Of a stretch of DNA of 64,000 nt, positions 10,464-21,751 are shown in pieces; the first letter of the stretch is position 1; every line of letters starts with the position of its first letter. The notes beneath the pieces are model-generated. The model was given only the letters and a program-made list of their open reading frames with translations, ran no database searches and was not told the origin of the DNA. The stretch covers positions 6,970,417 to 7,034,416 of the forward strand of contig NC_045149.1 of the NCBI RefSeq assembly GCF_008831285.2. The letters are read 5' to 3'. Both the position numbers and the translations under genes were made by a program. The DNA is from Nymphaea colorata (Eukaryota > Streptophyta > Magnoliopsida > Nymphaeales > Nymphaeaceae).

Positions 10464-12908
10464 TTATCCCTCTTGGGTGTAGTGGCCGGCGTTCCTATCG
10501 ATGTCCACGTCGCTGTTGGTGCGGAACCAGGCCTGCTGCTCGAGAGTGGAGCCCTGAGCCAACTGCGGAATTGGGGAGGAGGTCAGGCGTTCCCCGCGGT
10601 CCAGGTTGGTTGGAGGGCCGCCAGCCTTCTCCGGTGGGCCGAAAACGCCCGTCTTCGAGTGCGGAGCCCAGTACTTCTCCGCCTGTTGGCCGATCACATC
10701 GTCCGGCGTCGGATGGTCCTCCGGGTTCTTGTCATACGCCGACTGATGGATGTGGCTGCAAGCAACGAGTGGTCGGAAAAGGGTAGTGTCAGCAGATTGC
10801 CCAGTTGCAGGGAGAAACGGACAAAGCAAAAAAGCAAGAGAAGAGAGGACAAAACAAAATATCCTTTTGTAGCATTATCCTCTTCCCACACTTTGAAACG
10901 GCAGAAAAAATAACAGAGAAAGAATGGGTCCTTCATTTCACGAGCGGAAGACGCCATTTTCGTGGGTTTCTTTTTGCTTGGGAAAATCGATTAGGTCCAG
11001 AGTTACGCGAGTCTCGAAACAAAGTAAATTGCGTCGTGGCGGCCTTATCCCAAAGGCTAGAAGCTCACGACGAAGCTCCAAAAACAAGTCAATAATAAGA
11101 TCAAAAACTCATCACGGGTATAAAGATATGACTCGCTAATAGAAACCTGAAATACGTGTAGCGGAAGAAACGGCAGACAAAGAAGAAGAAAAAGCAACGT
11201 GGTACCGTACGACCAGCGGTAGCGCGACAAAACTTGAGAAACCAATAGCGCAAAAGCTCACAAAGACAGCTTCCCGTCGACTGGCCAGCTTTCTGGTACC
11301 ATTTTCTTCAGGATCGGTTTTAAAAGAACCAAAAAGCCAAGAAGGAGAGATAATTGCTGATTGATCCAATGGTTTAGATACTACATGAGCTTATTATCCA
11401 ACATGGCAACCGGCAAATGAGATGAGAAAGAAAAGATTATTCATGACTGCCTGCTTTCTCAAAACTTCGTTGGCACCTAAAATTCATTGGATAATTGTTG
11501 GGAAAACGGATGATCAAGCAAGTGAGATTCCCGGGAGTTTGAGAGGGATTGCCTTCCAAACGGAGATGGATTATTGCAACCAATTTTCTTCTTGGTCCAC
11601 TTTCCCCCGCGACAATTTTTGACAGGAGTGATTAGTGCAGAGGAATCCGAGTGTGAATGAAGCCAATTTCATTCCCAACGAAAGAACAAGGTGAAAAGGA
11701 AAAAGACACAACGGTCGAGGAATTAGTTCGAGAGGACGACGGTGAAGATCAAGCACCGAGTATCAAGGAGCCAAGAAAGGCGAGCAAAATGAGGGCCAGC
11801 CTGAAGTCTGAATAACAAATTCAAGAAATGGCCTACCAAAGTAGGGGAAACGCCAGCAACAAGAAGTCCGCATAAGAAATTTTAAAAATGGCCTGCAAAA
11901 GTAGGGGAACCGCCAGAAATCTCTGGAAGTATTGTCTACAATTTTAAAGCTTAAAGCAGAGAAATCAAGAGACACGTGGGACAGTTTAACGTGCTTGCGT
12001 GTCGGCAACAGCCAGAAGGTGGACGTAAAACGAAGGAAGTAGAATAAAAAACTGATTTCAAAAAAAATAAATGCAGAAAGTTCTACCATCATCAGCGCAC
12101 TACCCTGTGGCTGGTGTCATGAAAAGCTCGGATCCGTAGTAATGGCGAAAGAAACCACAAGAGCTTTTAAGTTACGAAGAAAGAATTGACAGATAAGAAC
12201 AAGAGCGCATGAAATCCAGTTCTCCGTTTGGGTGAAGAAAAAAGAGCTCATGGTTCTGTGAAGATCCGTCCATCTAGGAGCCGGAAAGCAAACCAAGAGG
12301 ATCTCCCTAAATTTTTGTCGTTCTGCCAACAAAACAAGGTGTAAATAAAAAATAACCATTTCAAAAGCCGACGTTCTAGCAAGAGTTCTCTTCAAATCCG
12401 CTTAGTATCGCGACTAAGAAGAGAATAGATGAATAAACACACAGAAATAGAAGGAAAATTCACCAGCTTAAAGCTCCTCTTTCCTCTCCTCGAAGGCTGA
12501 GAACTATTCAGCATTTAAATATGATCACAGAGCGCGGAAAATTACGAACATTGATCCGAAGAAACAAAGAAGAAGAAAGCTTTCATACCGCAGTTGAAGC
12601 AAATTCTTCACAGGATCTCAACAACTAAAAAGCAAAAAAAAAAAAAAAAGGACCTTCTTCGCTAACAGAAAGAAGTCCTACATGCAAGGAAGCAGAACGA
12701 AAGCAAAGAAGCAAACAGCAAATATCCCGTCAGCGGCCCACTTGAACAAGATCTAAAGCTCTTAAGCCTAAAGCAGAAGCGATCAACAAGAAAAATGTAA
12801 TCGGACAGAGAGAGATAGAGAAACAGAGGAGTACCGAGACGCCGAGATCTGAGCGAAGCGCCTGCAAATCCCGACGGAACCTCCCTTACGAAGAGTAATG
12901 GCGGCCAT
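10464..12908 (-). CDS. LEA_3-family late embryogenesis abundant protein, two exons, probably mitochondrial
   Basis: My model joins exon 1 (12908..12835, 74 nt) to exon 2 (10755..10464, 292 nt) across a GT-AG intron of 2079 nt in phase 2, giving 121 residues. Exon 1 starts MAAITLRKGGSVGICRRF and has Arg/Lys/Ser but no acidic residues, as in a mitochondrial presequence. Exon 2 carries the family signatures YDKNPED, DDVI, EKYWAPHSKTGVFGP and, near the C-terminus, LEQQAWFR. Family knowledge: LEA_3 (SAG21/LEA5-like) proteins are small, stress- and senescence-induced and several go to mitochondria. The reading frame within exon 2 extends upstream to an ATG at 10829, but that part matches nothing, and the TTGCAG acceptor at 10756 joins exactly to the presequence exon. 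A TATA-like element and a G-box lie upstream. The intron boundaries are inferred from sequence only. Confidence 0.85.
10756..12834 (-). other. Large intron of the LEA_3 gene
   Basis: Bounded on the minus strand by GTAC and TTGCAG. It is pyrimidine-rich on the coding strand and contains a 60-bp tandem duplication at 11803-11922. No second gene is recognised inside; the frames at 11763-12092 and 12117-12395 reflect this pyrimidine bias. Confidence 0.7.
11803..11922. repeat. 60-bp tandem duplication in the LEA intron
   Basis: 11803-11862 and 11863-11922 are two diverged copies (both begin GAAGTC and share GTAGGGGAA and CGCCAG). The period is exactly 60 bp. Confidence 0.85.
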
Positions 12909-13047
12909 ACAATACGCACGCAGGCTCTCTGCTTCTTCCTTTTCTTCTCGAGAGAGGGATTCCTTCCCCTGTCACTCACTCACCCGCTGACTTAAGAGTG
13001 GAGGAATCGAGAGAGAGCGACCCCGGAGATCGCCTCACCCGCTTCGC

Positions 13048-13054
13048 ATTTATA
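13048..13054 (-). promoter_or_regulatory. TATA box candidate of the LEA_3 gene
   Basis: The minus strand reads CTATAAATG, about 140 bp upstream of the ATG at 12908. A transcription start about 30 bp further down would leave a 5' UTR of roughly 110 nt, which fits a plant gene. Confidence 0.6.
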
Positions 13055-13653
13055 GGCGAACGGAGGAGGGAAGGGCACTCGATGGGACGCGCTCCCGGTA
13101 CTCCACCTACCCTCGTAACTGCCTGCCCGAGGAGAGGGGGTAGGAGTGCAGAGTTAACTGTTAAGTAATGGGGTTGGCAGCTCCGCCGTCCCACCACCGC
13201 CGGCGAACAGAATTCCGCCGTCCCTCTTGACGGTGACGAGCAGGTTCCGTCCGCCTCGGGGACCCTCGGCCGTCGAATATTCCGTCCAAATATGCGGGCC
13301 TCGCTGGCTACCGCCTTTCGCGCTACTTTGGAGTACGGCAGTTCCGGTACGGCTCAGCGCCATCGGACGGGGTTGATTTCGTTCACCTTAAATGACATTT
13401 ATACCCCCCGCCCAATACCTTTGGCCTTTTCCTTTTTTGGATATTTAAGTAATTTCCAAAATGCTATTAATAAAGTTCGGTGCAGTAAAATATTAACATT
13501 ACCACTTTTTTAAGACAAAATCCTTTTCGTAGTTGTCATAGTTCGTCAATCTTAAATAATTACATAGCATGAAATTTTAAAAAAGTTTTTTAGTTTATGA
13601 TAATTTATTGAACATTTTATTTGCAGGTCCACGTAAAATCTTTTTCGAGTGGA

Positions 13654-13661
13654 CCACGTGC
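13654..13661 (-). promoter_or_regulatory. G-box / ABRE-like element (CCACGTGC)
   Basis: A CACGTG core lies about 750 bp upstream of the LEA_3 start codon. Family knowledge: ACGT-core elements bind bZIP factors of abscisic-acid signalling, which fits a LEA gene. A single motif at this distance is only suggestive. Confidence 0.35.
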
Positions 13662-13771
13662 ATTTTGGCTTTGTAGACGGGTAATGTGCTGTCACAATTT
13701 CAATTTTAAAAATTAATTTAAAATTTTAATTTTAAAGGAAATTGTGTATAGTTATTTTTATTATATTCTTT

Positions 13772-14143
13772 TAAGGTTGCGTTTGATAGCCTTTAACATA
13801 CTCAAGATATCTCAGCTGTATAGATTTTAAATTCATGCTATATATTAAAAACTATAAATTTAAATAAATTCATCAATGTGATGTTTGTGGTGAAACAAAC
13901 ACAAACACAAGAATTCCACTTTAGATAAATCTTGACTTTCTTTATATTGAAAGCTGAAAAACCATGTTTTGATAAGTCACTAAAATTATATATGTAAATT
14001 GAATTATCAGAACTCATTAAAAAAACTTGGTTACATATTGATATAATCAAAAAGCCCACTCAATGTTTTTTTTTGCATTTAAAAAATTAGAAACCAGGTT
14101 TAAACAAATCACGATTTCAAACCCATCCAAACGCTATCTTAAA
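13772..14143. mobile_element. Tourist-like MITE, relative of 5870-6098
   Basis: It begins TTAAGGTTGCGTTTGATAGC, the same terminus as the right end of the 5870-6098 element read on the other strand. It appears to end CCAAACGCTATCTTAA, whose complement (TTAAGATAGCGTTTGG) matches imperfectly. The inner motif GGTGAAACAAACACAA at 13889-13905 resembles the other terminus of that element, so the true right end could be there. Confidence 0.5.
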
Positions 14144-14521
14144 AATATGGACATGCAATGATAATATGTACCAGCCAACATACCGAATCGAGATGACATT
14201 ACTAGTAGTGAGTGATATTGACAACATTGATTGGCAACCTCTTATTTGAAGAAGAGGTTAGGTTGTTGACGAGGCTGAAAGCGATGTGGGCACCATGAAA
14301 TGTTGACTTAAGAACAGCATTAATACGACTGCGCCCAATTCCTGAGCAACCCTTGGTTTGTCGTATTATTTGTAAGACCATTTTTGCTAAACAAGTCCAT
14401 TAAATCATCACGACACATAACTGCCCATGGGCATTTAATTCAACCTTATCAAAAAATTCAAATATCTGTATTTTATTTATAAATATATAAGAAACAATAT
14501 TTATAAAATTAACAATAATAT
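14144..14521. other. Intergenic sequence, nothing recognised
   Basis: AT-rich with no reading frame or repeat that I can support. Confidence 0.4.
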
Positions 14522-14800
14522 TTTTGTCGGACTGAGCCTGACCCAGCCTGATTCATTCTATGGCCTAAGCTGGCCCGGGCCTGGGCCCTGGTGCCCATTA
14601 AACACAACAGGCTCAAGCCGAATTACAATAAAAAAAACATTTAAAACATACAAATTTAATGTATAAACACTTATTTATGAGGATATATATATATATTAAA
14701 AATATTTTTTAAATACATAAATTAGCAAACCGACCCAAAGCAAATTTTCAACCCAAACTCAAGCCAAGCACCTGAGGCACCTAGCCCGATGTCCACTCTT
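14522..14800. repeat. Dispersed repeat with GGGCC/CCCGG-rich ends
   Basis: GC-rich blocks (GCCTGACCCAGCCTG, GCCCGGGCCTGGGCCC on the left; GACCCAAAG and CCTAGCCCGATG on the right) flank an AT-rich core. A similar layout occurs at 18478-18715. The class is not identified. Confidence 0.45.
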
Positions 14801-15085
14801 AATCCTGTCAGGTATGTAGGTATGTATTAACACAAACACATGGTAGATTCATAAAACATGGGCTCTATTTTTTTCGAGAATAGTTTCATTGAACCGTAAC
14901 AATTTGTTATTGGTGCCAAACTCTCTCAAAAATTACAATTTAAAGGATTAGTATCTGTTAGTAAAAAAGAAATTAGCTCCAAAAGTGACTTGAATTCATT
15001 CAAAATTTCCACAAAATCGGCCATATTTGAAACATGCATGATGTCTGTTCTTGTCATGAGTTTGCATGGGCATGTAGGGCGCACC

Positions 15086-15235
15086 CAGGGGTGGAGCGAA
15101 AGGGAGCCTGCATGGACCTGGCCCCACTTCTTTTTTTTTTTTTGTAATTTACATATAAATTTTAAAAAATTTCACTTGTTCTATATAAAATTTTTTGAAA
15201 ATGATATTTCGGCCACCGTTAAAGTTTAGAAACTT
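15086..15235 (-). repeat. 'GGCGGAGCC' repeat family, copy 1 (reverse)
   Basis: Read on the minus strand it matches the copy at 17639-17830: AATATCATTTTCAAAAA, TTTATATG, a poly-A/T tract, GTGGGGCCA and finally CTCCACCCCTGG. Confidence 0.65.
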
Positions 15236-15718
15236 TAATTCGGTCGAATTGAAGGAAATTCCTTGATGAATTGTTATTAAAGTGTGAACAAATGAGAGCG
15301 AGGAACTGAAATGAGATGGGAGCAAGGGGAATGGGAATTTCATAAACAAATGCTCTCACTTGTTTTCGATTCCATCTGCAACAGATTGAGTGCATAATGA
15401 CGTGCGTCTCCACGGCTTACTAATAGAGAGATTAAATAGCGAATCCTCTGGTGGAGAATCGGTCTCTTCAAAAAGAGAAAATTCCTCCGTTGCAAATGAA
15501 TGATGGAAAGGCATTCATTTGGTGCAACTTCCTCCCTTGCTTTTTCTGAGTCGGTGTTTGCTTTCACTTCCTCGAACGGAAGAGTTCCTATTCTTGTTCC
15601 TTGCTGTCAAGATCAAAGATCTATCGTTGGTAATCAATCTTTTGTATCTCTCTTCCATTGCCACTTGCCGAAGCCAAGATCTTCCTTACTTGTTGCCACC
15701 ACTATGGTTCTTGTCAGC

Positions 15719-15857
15719 AAGGGCTGAGCCAGGATTTTTTCTAGGGTCGAGCCAATACGATTTGCGGACCGGGCCAAGAGGAGCGACCGGTCGGGTCAAA
15801 CTAAAAAAAATTGATTTTTTCAATGTCCCGGGCGAGCCCCCCCCTCCCTCCGCCCCT
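15719..15857 (+). repeat. 'GGCGGAGCC' repeat family, copy 2
   Basis: It begins AAGGGCTGAGCCAGGATTTT and ends CCTCCGCCCCT. The termini are inverted (GGGCTGAGCC against GGGGCGGAGG). Confidence 0.55.
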
Positions 15858-15870
15858 GCTTGTCAGTGAC

Positions 15871-16041
15871 CAGAGGCGGAGGTAGGAATTTTTCATTAGG
15901 AGGGCCGAAACAATGATTTTAAACTTTTGCTTGGAACCAAAATATCAATTTTTCGAAATTTTTATATAGGCCGTGTTTTTTTTTTCCTTTTTTTGGAAAA
16001 TTTTCTGGAGGGGGCAATGGCCCGTGCAGCTGGCTCCGCCC
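15871..16041 (+). repeat. 'GGCGGAGCC' repeat family, copy 3
   Basis: It begins AGAGGCGGAGGTAGG and ends GGCTCCGCCC, with the family's AT-rich core (AAATATCAATTTTTCGAAA) and a GGGGGCAATGGCCC block before the end. Confidence 0.65.
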
Positions 16042-16165
16042 AAGCCAATGGCGAAGTTAGGTGTGAGCATGTGTAGACCAACTTATTTTCAGTAATAGGT
16101 TTGGACTGGCTACATGGTGTGCCTCCTAACCCATCTCAAAGCCTTATAACTGACCATTGGCAAAT

Positions 16166-16526
16166 AGGGATGTCAGCGGTTTGAATCAAATATCTGATCA
16201 AAATGAAAAAATCAGCTATAAAAATTTAATATTCAATAAGAAATCAGATCGATGTAGGATTTAAGAAATGACATTCGGTTGGGTTCGGATCGGTTTTGGT
16301 TTTAAATAAATATTATATATCCAATGCTTTTATATTTTGAAAATTGACAAGATTCTATTCAAAATTCGAATTCAGTTCAAATGTGAAAAACCAGATTTGG
16401 ATTGTGAAATCGGATTTTGGATTTGAATATGATTTTTCTTTATTTGAAATCGAATATGTCAATATCCAGAAAAACAGCTGAAGCTAAAGATATATCCTAA
16501 TCGAACCTTGATCCATTGGCATTTCT
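16166..16526. mobile_element. Mutator-like MITE with 10-bp target duplication
   Basis: ATTGGCAAAT occurs immediately before (16156-16165) and immediately after (16527-16536) the element. The termini AGGGATGTCAGCGG and the complement of the right end (AGAAATGCCAATGG) match at 9 of 14 positions. It is 361 bp long, AT-rich and non-coding. A 9-10 bp target duplication is characteristic of Mutator-like elements. Confidence 0.75.
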
Positions 16527-16536
16527 ATTGGCAAAT

Positions 16537-17638
16537 GATTGTATCACCATTAGTCCATTCTAAATTATTATTCGTTTTTATTGCTATTATTTCTCTAAGT
16601 CTACCTTCAAAAGTTCAGTGGATGAATACAAATATTCTTATAATTTTAGATTTCTTCAATTATGATTTTTCAATGTAAGAGTTTTACAAAATTGTCATGA
16701 ACTCAAAATTTGATTTTGTAAGTCCAGAAAATAAGAAAATATTATTTTAATCATGGTTAATATGTGTTGACTGGCACACTGTATTGTTTAGGATTATCAA
16801 ATTGTATCAAATCATAAACAAACATATATATATATACATATATATAAACTTGAGTTGCACTAGTGACTATTTTTCAGAATTTTAAATAAGAGGCTGTGTT
16901 CACCCCACATGTGTTTGGCTTAGTAGTGTTGGACTTCAATTATAAATAGTCATGGCCCAAATTCCGTAACGAGTCAGTTCTTTCACAAAGTCAAAGCATG
17001 CATAGAGTCTCTCGGACAAAGGTATTTGAATATTACTTCGAACAAAGGTATTTGAATATTACTTCTGTCTTAAAGCAAGTCAAAACCTCGAAAACATAAG
17101 AATATGGTTAAGAGTTTTATACGGAATGTGGTTTCCCTTAAAAAAACATTAAATAAAAGTTTTTGGACCAAAATGATAGTAAAAAAAAAATCAGGAAGTC
17201 TAAGTATTGACATGTTACATTTTGTGACAACTACAACCATGGCTATAGTTGAGATGAATCATAGAGACGATTGAAATTCAATTATTCTACAGTTTTTTAA
17301 CTTTACATTCATATATATCTAACATGGTTTTTTTACTCTCTTCTTAAAAGTAGGTTTCACAAAAAACGGGTTCATTCTTTGTATCATGCAAACTCTTTTG
17401 AACTAAAGCTTTGGAAGAATGCATATCATACTCATGCCATTAGATTTTTCAAATCATGTTTTGAAACAACATTTTGGTGAAACTCATTTTTTGCATCCAA
17501 ATGTGTTTTATATCTTTTAAGCACTCATGAATTATCATACTCACACCATTAGATTCGTCAAGTGAAGCTTAAAAACTCGAATTTGGGGGATAATGAGAAA
17601 GAACAAGAGATTGATCTCATTCAAGCGTCGAGCCAGGC
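16537..17638. other. AT-rich intergenic sequence, no gene seen
   Basis: A short direct repeat (GGACAAAGGTATTTGAATATTACTTC-like, two copies near 17013-17063) is the only structure noted. There are no coding frames. Confidence 0.4.
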
Positions 17639-17830
17639 AAGGGCGGAGCCATAAATGTTTCATGAGGAGGGCGAATTAAAGTTTATAAATTTTTTTTACT
17701 ATGAATGAAATATCATTTTTCAAAAATTTTATATAAAACAGGTAATTTTTTTAAATTTACATGTAATTTTTTTTTTTAAATTTTGAGGTGGGGCCACAGA
17801 CCATACAGGCCCTACCTTGACTCTGCCCCT
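17639..17830 (+). repeat. 'GGCGGAGCC' repeat family, copy 4
   Basis: It begins AAGGGCGGAGCCATAAA and ends GACTCTGCCCCT. It is the best-preserved copy, with the AT-rich core and GGTGGGGCCACAGACC. Confidence 0.7.
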
Positions 17831-18009
17831 GGAGCCTGGGGTCCACCAGGTGCCATATCCTCCCCTTTTCCTTCCCCCTCAAAATAAAAAATGTATACAT
17901 GTTAGCATATTTAAAATGTGTCAAAATTTATATTTAGGCCCTGTTTAAATTTAAAAACTATAGTTCCGCCCTCTTAATGAAAAGGACTTGATCAATCATG
18001 CCACTTAGT

Positions 18010-18160
18010 TGGTGGTGGAGTGATGTTTTTTTTTTTATAGGGGGCCAGTAAAATTTTTGAAGATTTTTTGCCAGAACCAACCGACATTTTTGAAAAATTT
18101 TAGAAAGGCCATGCTGACTTTTTGTGCCTCCAAAGGTCCAAAATGTTCCCTGCCCGCCCC
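18010..18160 (+). repeat. 'GGCGGAGCC' repeat family, copy 5 (degenerate)
   Basis: It begins GTGGTGGAGTGATG, contains TTTTTGAAAAATTTTAGA and a GGGGGCCAG block, and ends CTGCCCGCCCC. Confidence 0.45.
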
Positions 18161-18477
18161 TTGTTCTTTGGTGCTGAAACTTTTCCCAATTCCATGTGTC
18201 ATTATTCTTTTCTTTCGAAAAATAAAATATAAAAGTTTATTTCTTCGGTCCTTTTCATTCTAGTTGTGCATATGGCAATCTTCATTGGCATCTGAAGAGA
18301 AGAGGGTGAAACAAAAAATTGTCAAATTGCATCAAATAGAACGAAATTGGTCGAGTTTTGAATCCGAAAATATTATTAATATATTTATCTAAAATTACAT
18401 AAAATCTATATAAATAAGTGTAAAAAGTGTTTTCAAATTATTTATAAATAAAATAAGAACTATATATAGCATGTGAG

Positions 18478-18715
18478 GCTGGGCGGGCCGGTCGAATTCG
18501 GGCTTGGGCAGGGAAAAATCAGGCCCGATAGGCCGGCTTGGGTCAGCCCGGTTCGGCCCATTTAACCTGTTTAGATTAAAAAAAAATTATTTTTTTTGTT
18601 TTGATAATATATATTTATTATTAATAATATATTTTATAATTAAAACTTTATTTTTTAATTTTAAATGGCCCGAGCCCGGACCGAGACCCAGGCTCACAGG
18701 CCTACCCTTACCCGT
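18478..18715. repeat. Dispersed repeat with GGGCC/CCCGG-rich ends, second copy
   Basis: GGCTGGGCGGGCCGG and GGCTTGGGTCAGCCCGG lie on the left, with GGCCCGAGCCCGGACCG on the right. The AT-rich core between them resembles the 14522-14800 repeat. The frame at 18504-18809 is incidental. Confidence 0.45.
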
Positions 18716-20218
18716 ATCAGCTTATGAATCAAACGGATTTGCCAATATTTTGATTGAGATAAGTCGATTCAGGCATTTTTACAGTAATTATGAACACATG
18801 CCATGGTAGTTGTTGTGATTAATGTGTCCGCACAAGACATTTTCCGGGGGACCATGCTATTTGAAAGGTACTACTGCAATTAAATGGTGAGGAAGAAATG
18901 GTTCCCTAAGACTTTAGATATGGTAAATAAGAAAAAACTAATAATTTAAGAAGTATGTGAGAGCTATTTGAATGAGTGAGGGAAATCTACGGCCTCGGAC
19001 AAAGTCGAAGCTCCCACCTAACCCTTAATTAAGGTTAAACATGACGTTGGATTTTTCACAAGAAGAGGGAATATATAAATCGTGTGCACAACGATTATGT
19101 TGGAAAATAAAAATTAAAAACCTGATATAATAGCCATTAAAAAGGTAAAAATGTTGTCTTATTCTATTAATTAAGGGTGTGATTTCGCATTAGGACAATT
19201 TGTGATAATTTTTTGTGGCATGCCCTTAAGCTCAAGCCTTAAATTTTGTAAGCAAGGGGATTTTTTTTTTTATTTTCTCACCAACATTTTGCCTATGATT
19301 GTAGAAAAGAAATTCTTATTTATTTATTTTTTAATAAGGATCACATTTTTAATAAAGAGTGTCAAATAAAGTTTCTTTGTTCTCCTCCCTCTACCAGTTC
19401 TCAAAAATTATGGTCTTTTCATTGTACCATTATCAGGTGTGACCACAAGAGCGGGTGAGAACAAGTAGTGTCAAATAAAGTTTAAAGTGAACATGAACAA
19501 GAGAATACTTTAGCTGCAATTTTTTTTTTCAATACTACCTTTTACCACTCAATATATTCTCATCACTTTATCTTTCTCTCTTTTTTTTTACATAAAAATC
19601 TATTGAACTGTGATATATTTCATTGATTTTTAGCTTCCAAATTAATTTAGCTCCAACTTTTCTTGTTCAAGGTAAACTAATAAGAGACATTTATCACTTG
19701 CTTATAAAAGTATCGACAATCAATTGCGCAGTTTTTGTTAATTATAATCTAAATAAGCCTTAGCAGTTTTTGCTTGCTAAGGCATAGTTCGATTTTGAGT
19801 CGGGTTGCCCCTAGAGGCGTATCATAGTTGGTCAAACTAGCGAGCTGGTGAAAATCTAGTCGTTAGTTCAATTTTTATAGGCGCTACTTCTTTGTACTAC
19901 AAACAATCGACATGCAACGTTCCAGCATATTACTCCCCACTTGTGTCTCGAAACAACCCCGAACCCCATGAATAGGAGGAAGGAAGGAAGGGCTTTGGCA
20001 TCTTGGGCGGGTTTGCTTATTTGATCACCACTACTTTAAGTTCAATTCGTTTACCAAACGGCCCAGAGTTCCTAATTGCCCACAAAAGCAACTTTCTAGT
20101 AAATCTAAGACAAGAGGTGATATTTTTTTTTTCAGCTCTTCCCTGCTTTTATTGAAAAGAAAAAAAGACTAATGGCGCCTTTTCATTTGCTCTAAAGTTT
20201 GAGTCCTTAGCAACATAG
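18716..20218. other. AT-rich intergenic sequence, no gene seen
   Basis: Homopolymer-rich with no supportable coding region or recognisable element. Confidence 0.4.
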
Positions 20219-20337
20219 TGGTGGAGCCAAAAAATTTTTAGAGAATATAAAATTTTAAAGAACACCAATATATAAATGAAAAAAAAGCTGAGAAATATCA
20301 ATATAAAATGTTTTTGCCCTACCTACCTCTGCCCCTC
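20219..20337 (+). repeat. 'GGCGGAGCC' repeat family, copy 6 (degenerate)
   Basis: It begins TGGTGGAGCCAAAAAATTTT and ends CTACCTCTGCCCCTCTG around an AT-rich core. Confidence 0.5.
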
Positions 20338-21223
20338 TGTTAACACATAAAACCCTACCTCACTTGTGGAGTTTGAACTACGAACACGAGTTAAATGCCG
20401 ATGTCATGATGTCGCTAAATTGTGGCTCATAACAAGCTTTTTGTTAGTCAAAAGAGAGTTACCTTTACGATTAATTGGTGCAGTTCATTTTCTCATATAA
20501 TATTTAAAGAAGACATTCAATAATTCTATGGTCCGGTGTGCTTGATAAATTTCAAACATCTTACATAAAGCCTTACGATTTTATAGTGACATGTGTCCCC
20601 GGAAAACGAAACCTGCTACCTGACCATGTCTTTGTTTGCCTATAACTGTTTGCCTAAAACGTCTTCTCCCTAACATTTCTTGTTGTATTGATTTTTGGTG
20701 AACAGAAATAGTATTTTATTTTACGACATAAGCCCTCTTTCCAAGGGAGTCAAGGCTTGTTTTTGTTGATTTCAAATGCATGTACAACACTAATTTCTGG
20801 TAAATTGGTGTCCCAATGATTTAAAACGAGAATTGATCACCTACTAATCTTTTTTTGTTCCAACCATTGTGTCAACCCCCCGAAAAATAAAAAAAAAAAA
20901 AAAGTATTAACTTAATGCCTCAATGGAGCTTAGGGCGGCTTGAGTCACACATTACTTAGGTCGAGGTCAAATCGAACTTTATGAGGTGAGCTTGAGCTAG
21001 AGCTCGACTTTGTAAAAGAGATTGAGCTGGCCTTGATTCATGTATTTTAATTTATTATTAAAAGTAGTTGATTTTTTTTATTATTATGTATTTTAATTTA
21101 TTAAAAAATAAAAAAAATAATTTTGTATGTAACCGATCGTCGAATCTACTCATCCAGCGTTCTGGCCAATTCCGTTCAAGCTCTCGCTTCGAAACCGGAT
21201 GAGAGTAAATACCAAGAAAAAAT

Positions 21224-21227
<4 letters not shown>
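20338..21227. other. Intergenic sequence, no gene seen
   Basis: AT-rich with no reading frame that I can support. Confidence 0.4.

Positions 21228-21264
<37 letters not shown>
21228..21264. repeat. (AG)n microsatellite
   Basis: About 18 AG units, followed by a GC-richer stretch (to about 21750) that resembles a plant 5' UTR but leads into no intact gene. Confidence 0.9.
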
Positions 21265-21267
<3 letters not shown>

Positions 21268-21751
21268 GTGGAGCAGATGAACGAAAATAGTGAGAAGGGG
21301 AGGACGACCGGACAGAGCTCGAGCGGTTTATGAGTTCTTCACTTTCTGCATTAATTTGTATCTCAATGCGCTTCTGCAGTAATTCAAGATCGGATTTATG
21401 GGTTTGAATGCGAAAACGAAGAAAAATATGTAGTTTCAGAGAATGGATCACCGGTGTTCATACCTTCTGGTCCATCGGCGATTCATTTCCCAACGAATTC
21501 CGTGAGTAGCAACGGCCCTTTCATATTTTTTCCGGTGAATACATCGTTGGACTTTTCGAGTCCGGCCTAACCTCCCCCATCTGCGCGTGGTAGATATGCT
21601 TTCTGAATCGTTACCGCTTCTTCTGATTCTGCTAAACCCTAACCAGGGTGTCTGCTCGTCCGCCTTTTCTTCAAACCATGAACATATTCTCAAATTCACT
21701 CTACTTGTCCTAACCTCCCCCAACCGGGTGGATGCCCATTGAATTCAGTTA

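Noticed and set aside
10464-10829. LEA_3 gene as a single intron-less frame starting at 10829
   Set aside because: The N-terminal 25 residues of that frame match nothing, while the spliced model gives a typical presequence and exact phase.
21448-21723. 91-codon minus-strand frame upstream of the PPR relic
   Set aside because: Arg/Trp-rich with no recognisable domain. The plus strand here looks like a plant 5' leader (AAACCCTAACC), so the frame is probably incidental.
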